Source: Corticium candelabrum (lineage: Eukaryota; Porifera; Homoscleromorpha; Homosclerophorida; Plakinidae). Taken from it: DNA of 64,000 nt. This document shows, in pieces, positions 62,801 to 64,000 of the stretch. The position numbers were made by a program, and so were the translations under genes. The stretch spans positions 15,792,043 to 15,856,042 of the forward strand of contig NC_085085.1 of assembly GCF_963422355.1 (NCBI RefSeq). Reading direction: 5' to 3'. The notes beneath the pieces are model-generated. The model was not told the DNA's origin, ran no database searches, and saw only the letters and a list, made by a program, of their open reading frames with translations. Positions within the stretch are counted from its first letter, which is position 1. Each line of letters starts with the position of its first letter.

Positions 62801-63300
62801 AAACGAATAAACAACATGTACAGGACGGACGCCCGATGGCTGATTCTCGTAGCACAGCTGGCAAACAGAGGTGGAGCCCTAGGTGACTGCGTGCACCATC
62901 CCTACACCCAGGGGACAGCTGTTCCAATTTGATCATTTTAAATAATTGTTTGTCTTCCTCGAAGGGTGTAAAAAATTGACCCTTTACGTTATGTGACGTC
63001 ACTCTGTGATTATTGCTATGGCGACAACATTGAATTAGACTTAATTAAGCAGTGTTCTAACTTATATATAGCGGAGTTGTTGTACACTAACTGTTTTTGT
63101 GACAGATAATGCCGTTCTTAGCTAATAATTAGCAACTGCTAACATCACCACGGAAACATTGCTCACTTACTGTGCGTTGCGCACCACTCCTAACTACCCA
63201 CGCCACGAGCGAATTGAAGAAACAGTAGTATACGCGTCTACACCGTTGGTTAGGCGCCTCTCCGTTAGCTTGATATTGATTTACGTAACTAACTATGAAG
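59898..63300. other. Repeat-rich intergenic region, no complete gene seen
   Basis: Short frames only. Possible isolated first exons with good donors: 61884-61939 (ATG, basic 18 codons, then GTAAGT) and a short closed frame at 60852-60887 followed by GTAAGT. TTAATTAA runs at 60924-60939. Neither is linked to downstream exons within the window. Confidence 0.45.
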
Positions 63301-63500
63301 TGTGACGTCATCGCTAGACACCATTGACTGAAGACAGTGCGCAAAGTACAAAGTTCAAAGAAATTTATTATCTAAACGTTTAGTTGTTTTCACTCTGCAG
63401 CTAGTCGAACAAGTAAGGTACGTGCTCGCTCGCACAGGTGGAAATGAAATAAGCATCCATTGTGTAGGAATGTAGTAGATATTAATATACTTTCACGACA
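63301..63500 (+). repeat. Putative 5' LTR of a Ty3/Gypsy element
   Basis: The right end (ending TTCACGACA at 63500) is set by the primer binding site that begins at 63503. The left end is guessed at TGTGACGTCA (63301), which would give TGT...ACA termini. The second LTR is outside the window, so the boundary is unproven. Confidence 0.45.
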
Positions 63501-63502
63501 TA

Positions 63503-63520
63503 TGGTGTCAGGAGTGGGAT
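63503..63520 (+). promoter_or_regulatory. Retrotransposon primer binding site, tRNA-Leu type
   Basis: TGGTGTCAGGAGTGGGAT is complementary to the 3' end, including CCA, of animal tRNA-Leu (ending ATCCCACTCCTGACACCA). It lies 2 bases beyond the presumed LTR end. Confidence 0.75.
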
Positions 63521-63531
63521 GAAAACTACGT

Positions 63532-64000
63532 GTGAACTATCGAAGAGTTACAGGAGTCGGAGGAAACGAATATCGAAGACGAATGGAACCCCAAGCCGGA
63601 GCAGATCTCATAGTGGAGGCAGCACTAAACGCATCACCTCCAGCGGCGTCACCATGCATTCCTGCTGCAGGGCAGCGTATATACGTACCAATGCCACAGA
63701 AGATGAAGACGGGAAGCAGTGGCGACAAGTATGGGAATCATACGAAATCGTCTCTCTCCTCAAGGAACAGAATAATGAGTACCGAATTGCTACGTTCGTA
63801 ACGTGTATCGGTTCTGAGGCATTGGAGATCTCTAGTGCATTACCCTTCGAGACAGAAGACGACAAGAAAAGTATGAGCAAAGTCATAGAATTAATGGAAT
63901 ATGTCATTGTGTAGGTAACGTAAATGTGATTTAGCTATGAGCGCTTCCAATTTCTGAGATGACAACAGGAACCAGATGAGACTGTTGATCAGTATGTGAC
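63532..64000 (+). pseudogene. Ty3/Gypsy gag remnant, continues past window
   Basis: A gag-like frame begins in one reading frame (around ASPPAASPCIPAAGQ) and continues in another (KQWRQVWESYEIVSL; ATFVTCIG; ALPFETEDDKK), a pattern typical of gag in Gypsy elements of marine invertebrates. At least one frameshift near 63700, a further frame change near 63900 and an in-frame stop after that show that it is inactive. No pol sequence is in the window. Confidence 0.7.

Overview
This window is animal nuclear DNA. It holds compact, intron-rich protein genes with many introns of roughly 45 to 600 bp, GT-AG splicing, AATAAA signals, long CA/GT, TA and CAGA microsatellites, and several families of degraded transposable elements. 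The gene content (SFSWAP, TBCE, CCDC86/CGR1, PEX13, a ZNFX1-type helicase, PARP domains, RNF10) is metazoan. Compact introns, frequent TTAATTAA stretches and the kinds of mobile element present suggest a non-bilaterian animal such as a sponge; that placement is inference. A 200-base N block at 18846-19045 is an assembly gap.

Left part (1-15 kb): five genes packed head-to-head and tail-to-tail. The 3' exons of SFSWAP (+) converge on TBCE (-, 15 exons, 8322 down to 2400) with interleaved poly(A) signals. TBCE shares a start region of 73 bp with an unrecognised TBC-like/coiled-coil gene (+, 8396-12690). That gene converges on CCDC86 (-, 13584-12695) with 4 bp between stop codons. CCDC86 is divergent from intronless PEX13 (+, 13664-14785) across 79 bp.

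Middle part (15-34 kb): a minus-strand block encodes a ZNFX1-like SF1 RNA helicase (26469 down to the gap) and, past the gap and a dead LINE end, eleven in-phase exons encoding two tandem PARP catalytic-like domains (18105 down to 15546). The helicase exon runs into the gap and the PARP exons begin at a splice acceptor, so they may be one helicase-PARP gene. A duplicated repeat block lies upstream (26.6-28.2 kb), followed by a KH-domain gene of unknown family (-, 33147-29855) whose last intron is a 1.3 kb pure GA tract.

Right part (34-64 kb): a complete-looking DD82E/Sailor-type Tc1-mariner transposon (34717-36993), a two-SH3 Dlish-like gene (+, 40374-42957), an unrecognised Ser-rich protein with repeated F-x-R-L-S-x-P-K motifs (-, 45712-43271), RNF10 (+, 46680-57312, about 21 exons, carrying a 660 bp inverted-repeat element in an intron), a single-exon ankyrin gene (-, 59897-58620), then repeat-rich DNA ending in a decayed Ty3/Gypsy element with a tRNA-Leu-type primer binding site. 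Exon boundaries were derived by eye from splice sites, phase and family alignment from memory, and were not computed.
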